Shown: piece after piece, positions 21,633-23,565 of the stretch
How positions within the stretch are numbered: position 1 is the first letter of the stretch
How the letters are laid out: every line of letters starts with the position of its first letter
Source: JBCDBH01 sp039184055
GTDB taxonomy: Bacteria; Acidobacteriota; Thermoanaerobaculia; Multivoradales; J023
Assembly (NCBI GenBank): GCA_039184055.1
Contig: JBCDBH010000049.1
Coordinates: 1-23,565 of the forward strand
DNA: 23,565 nt
Direction: 5' to 3'
Position numbers and translations under genes: made by a program
The notes under the pieces: model-generated
The model's input: only the letters and a program-made list of their open reading frames with translations
What the model was told of the DNA's origin: nothing
The model's database searches: none

Positions 21633-23018
21633 GTGGTTGCCACCCGACCTCCCTCCTCCACCCCGACCGACAATCGACAGCCTCGCCCCGGAAACCCAGA
21701 GCCGTTTTTAGCGCTCGCCGATGTCACGGAACGCCTGGAACGGGTGCTCGCGGCGTCGGTGGCCGACGAAACCGAGATCGTCTGGCTGCAACGACGACGC
21801 GGTTGGGCCGACAATCGTGGCGACGGGCACCTCGACGAACCGTTGCTCAGCGTCCTGGTTCGTGTGATCGAAGGCGGCCGCGCGGGCTGGTACCGCACCG
21901 AGACCGCGATCACCTCCGAGCTCGAAAACGCGGTCCGCTACGCCCTGGCGCTCGCCAAAGGCCAGCCTCGAGTCAAGCGTCGCCCGATGCTGCCGGCACC
22001 TGGCCGGGTCAAGCCTCCCGCCTATCCGCTCTACGATCACTCGGTGGCCCAGCTCGATCCCGAGGAAGCGCAGCGTCGACTGCGGGCCGTGTGTACCGAC
22101 GAGGAGCGTGCGCATCTCGGGTGGAGCGAAGCGCGGCTGGCGGTGTTCAACAGCCACGGCATGCGACGTTCGGCGGCGGCCACCGAGGTCACCTTCGAGC
22201 TCGCCACCGGTGAGCATCCCGGGGCTGGCCATACCGCGATCTCGGCGCGTACCTGGGACGGGCTCGATCTGAGCGCGGCGCGCGAGCGCGCCCACGAACG
22301 TGCCGCGTCGCCCGACGCCGAAGTCGCCCCCGCGCCAACGGGAGGCGTGCCGGTGCTGCTCGCTCCGGAAGCCACCGCCGAGCTGCTCGACCTGGTCAAC
22401 ACACATGCCTTCTCGGCGCGCGCCTATCTCGAAGGCACGTCGTTCCTCAGCCGGCATCGCAATGTCCAGGTCTTCGATCGCCGCTTCAGCTTGGCCGACG
22501 ATGGCACCAACGTTCAGGGCCTGCCCTTCCCGTTCGATTTCGAGGGTTCGCCCAAGAAACGTCTCAAGCTCATCCAAGACGGCAAACCGTCGACTCCGGC
22601 GCTCAGCGTTGCCCAAGGCGCCGAAGCGGGATTGGCGCCGACGGCCCAGGCGGTGGGTGGTCGTGACGCGTTCTTCGGGCATCTCTTCCTGCAACCGGGC
22701 ACGGCGAGCGAACAGGATCTGCTCGATGCCGCCGACGGCGGCATTCGTATCGGCTGGATCGACCATTCGGAGTGCTTCGAGCCCGAGCCCTTGCACGTCC
22801 GCATGACCGCGCGCGGGATTCGACGGATCGAAAACGGCAGCCTGGGAGCGCCGATTCCCGATTTGGTGTGGGAAGAAAGTCTGCTCGGTGCGCTCGCGCG
22901 CCTGTTGGCGGTGGGATCCGATACGGCGGTACGCGCCACGCGTACGACCATCCTCGGTGCGATCTCGGCGCCGAGCCTGGTGCTCGCGGAGGCGCAACGG
23001 CTCGATATCGACGATTGA
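21633..23018 (+). CDS. TldD/PmbA-family protein, PmbA/TldE-like (no HExxH)
   Basis: The TldD/TldE complex is a metalloprotease that processes modified peptides such as microcins and CcdA; the TldE (PmbA) subunit lacks the zinc site. This 461-aa protein has an N-terminal disordered tail (1-22), then a domain containing WGEARLAVFNSHG-like and GMRRSAAATEVTFEL stretches typical of the family. The C-terminal barrel follows, with GVPVLLAPEATAELLDL, AYLEGTSFLSR, GLPFPFDFEG and the closing NGSLGAPIPDLVWEESLLG. No HExxH was found, so it is PmbA/TldE-like. A TldD partner would be expected next to it, and none lies in the window. GTG 21633 has no Shine-Dalgarno. It converges on the phosphatase gene with a 5-nt gap. 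Confidence 0.8.
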   Translation: MVATRPPSSTPTDNRQPRPGNPEPFLALADVTERLERVLAASVADETEIVWLQRRRGWADNRGDGHLDEPLLSVLVRVIEGGRAGWYRTETAITSELENAVRYALALAKGQPRVKRRPMLPAPGRVKPPAYPLYDHSVAQLDPEEAQRRLRAVCTDEERAHLGWSEARLAVFNSHGMRRSAAATEVTFELATGEHPGAGHTAISARTWDGLDLSAARERAHERAASPDAEVAPAPTGGVPVLLAPEATAELLDLVNTHAFSARAYLEGTSFLSRHRNVQVFDRRFSLADDGTNVQGLPFPFDFEGSPKKRLKLIQDGKPSTPALSVAQGAEAGLAPTAQAVGGRDAFFGHLFLQPGTASEQDLLDAADGGIRIGWIDHSECFEPEPLHVRMTARGIRRIENGSLGAPIPDLVWEESLLGALARLLAVGSDTAVRATRTTILGAISAPSLVLAEAQRLDIDD

Positions 23019-23023
23019 CTCGC

Positions 23024-23565
23024 TCAGGTCTCGGTGTCGGGATCGTCGGCCGACGTCGTGACGGCGTTGCGACGCAACAACACCACCGTCTGATCGTCCC
23101 CTTGAGGCAAGCCGTCGGCGAATGCGGTCACCTCTTGGTCGAGCGCTTCGAGAATGTCCTCGAGAGGCTCCTCGCGACGGGATTCGAGCAGAGCGATCAG
23201 TCGCTCGAGCTCGTACTCCTCGTCGTCGGGCGCCGCGCACTCGGTGATGCCATCGCTGTAGAGACAGAGCAGATCGCCGGGATGGAGGAAGACCTCCTCC
23301 ATGGTGTATTCGGCGCCCGGCAGGAGGCCGAGCGGCAGACCGCCGGCACCGAGCTCCTCGATCCGTCCACCCGCGCGCGCCAGCACACCCGGATTGTGAC
23401 CCGCGCTCAGGTAGTTCAAACGACCTTGCGCGGCGTCGAGACCGGCGAGCACCATGGTGATGAACTTGTTGCTTCCCGAGGACTCGAAGATATGGCGGTT
23501 GAGACGCGCCATGAGCTCGGGCCCGAGCGTCATGCGGTCGGGAAGCAACCGCAGCGCCGAGTGCA
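23024..23565 (-). CDS. SpoIIE-type PP2C serine phosphatase (N-terminus beyond window)
   Basis: This is the C-terminal part of a PPM/PP2C phosphatase of the SpoIIE/RsbU kind, which dephosphorylates anti-anti-sigma factors or similar partners. The gene enters from the right edge (first visible residues HSALRLL) and stops with TGA at 23026-23024, so about 180 residues are visible. Family motifs occur in order: SNKFITMVLAGLD, LNYLSAGHNPGVL, GGLPLGLLPGAEY, the metal-binding LCLYSDGITECA and the terminal GDDQTVVLLRR. The last 12 residues are Asp/Thr-rich. The sensor domain (GAF, PAS, HAMP or receiver) would lie in the missing part, so the input signal is unknown. There is no anti-sigma partner in the window. 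Confidence 0.9.
   Translation of the reverse strand, partial: HSALRLLPDRMTLGPELMARLNRHIFESSGSNKFITMVLAGLDAAQGRLNYLSAGHNPGVLARAGGRIEELGAGGLPLGLLPGAEYTMEEVFLHPGDLLCLYSDGITECAAPDDEEYELERLIALLESRREEPLEDILEALDQEVTAFADGLPQGDDQTVVLLRRNAVTTSADDPDTET

Noticed and set aside
21708..23240. 510-codon minus-strand frame opposite the PmbA-like gene
   Set aside because: It is Arg-rich, runs across the end of the phosphatase gene in another frame and shows no domain.

Overview
This is a GC-rich, gene-dense bacterial segment from a Gram-negative-type organism with type IV pili. I infer this from pilT-pilC-pilS-pilR, a periplasmic S9 peptidase, an exported isoaspartyl methyltransferase, and the RDD / SpoIIM / DUF4129 / DUF4350 / MoxR cluster. 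The combination resembles Acidobacteriota (for example Thermoanaerobaculia) or similar soil or marine lineages. No rRNA or other phylogenetic marker is present, so the assignment is tentative. No tRNA, rRNA, CRISPR array or complete insertion sequence was seen.

Layout. 1-1248 (-): rmuC, running off the left edge, with a -10 box so close to its ATG that the transcript may be leaderless. 1309-1838 (-): a scar made of a decayed copy of a histidine-kinase 3' end and a truncated Rpn/PD-(D/E)XK-type gene. 1848-2657 (-): LytS/YehU-type histidine kinase with no response regulator beside it, preceded by about 400 bp with no convincing gene. 3064-5346 (-): secreted S9 prolyl-oligopeptidase-type peptidase. 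5404-6345 (+): AEC-family permease. 6446-9473 (+): two-gene redox module, an FAD/NAD(P) oxidoreductase followed by a membrane polyferredoxin. 9587-15109 (+): pilT, pilC, a strong terminator, then pilS and pilR in a 4-nt overlap. 15121-20508 (-): six-gene, largely translationally coupled cluster, transcribed RDD, SpoIIM, membrane protein, DUF4129, DUF4350, MoxR. 20528-20622: compact palindromic REP/MITE-like element. 20658-21434 (-): exported protein-L-isoaspartate methyltransferase. 21633-23018 (+): PmbA/TldE-like protein. 23024-23565 (-): SpoIIE-type PP2C phosphatase, cut by the right edge.

How the genes work together. PilT (retraction ATPase) and PilC (platform protein) are type IV pilus machine parts, and PilS/PilR is the two-component system that normally drives sigma-54-dependent pilin expression. 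The oxidoreductase and polyferredoxin probably pass electrons between a soluble pyridine nucleotide/flavin and the membrane; their partner is unknown. The MoxR cluster looks like a membrane-associated AAA+ chaperone system of unknown client, here without the DUF58 protein that often accompanies it. The least explained parts are the duplicated-kinase-tail/Rpn scar, the redox pair, the DUF58-less MoxR cluster and the palindromic element.
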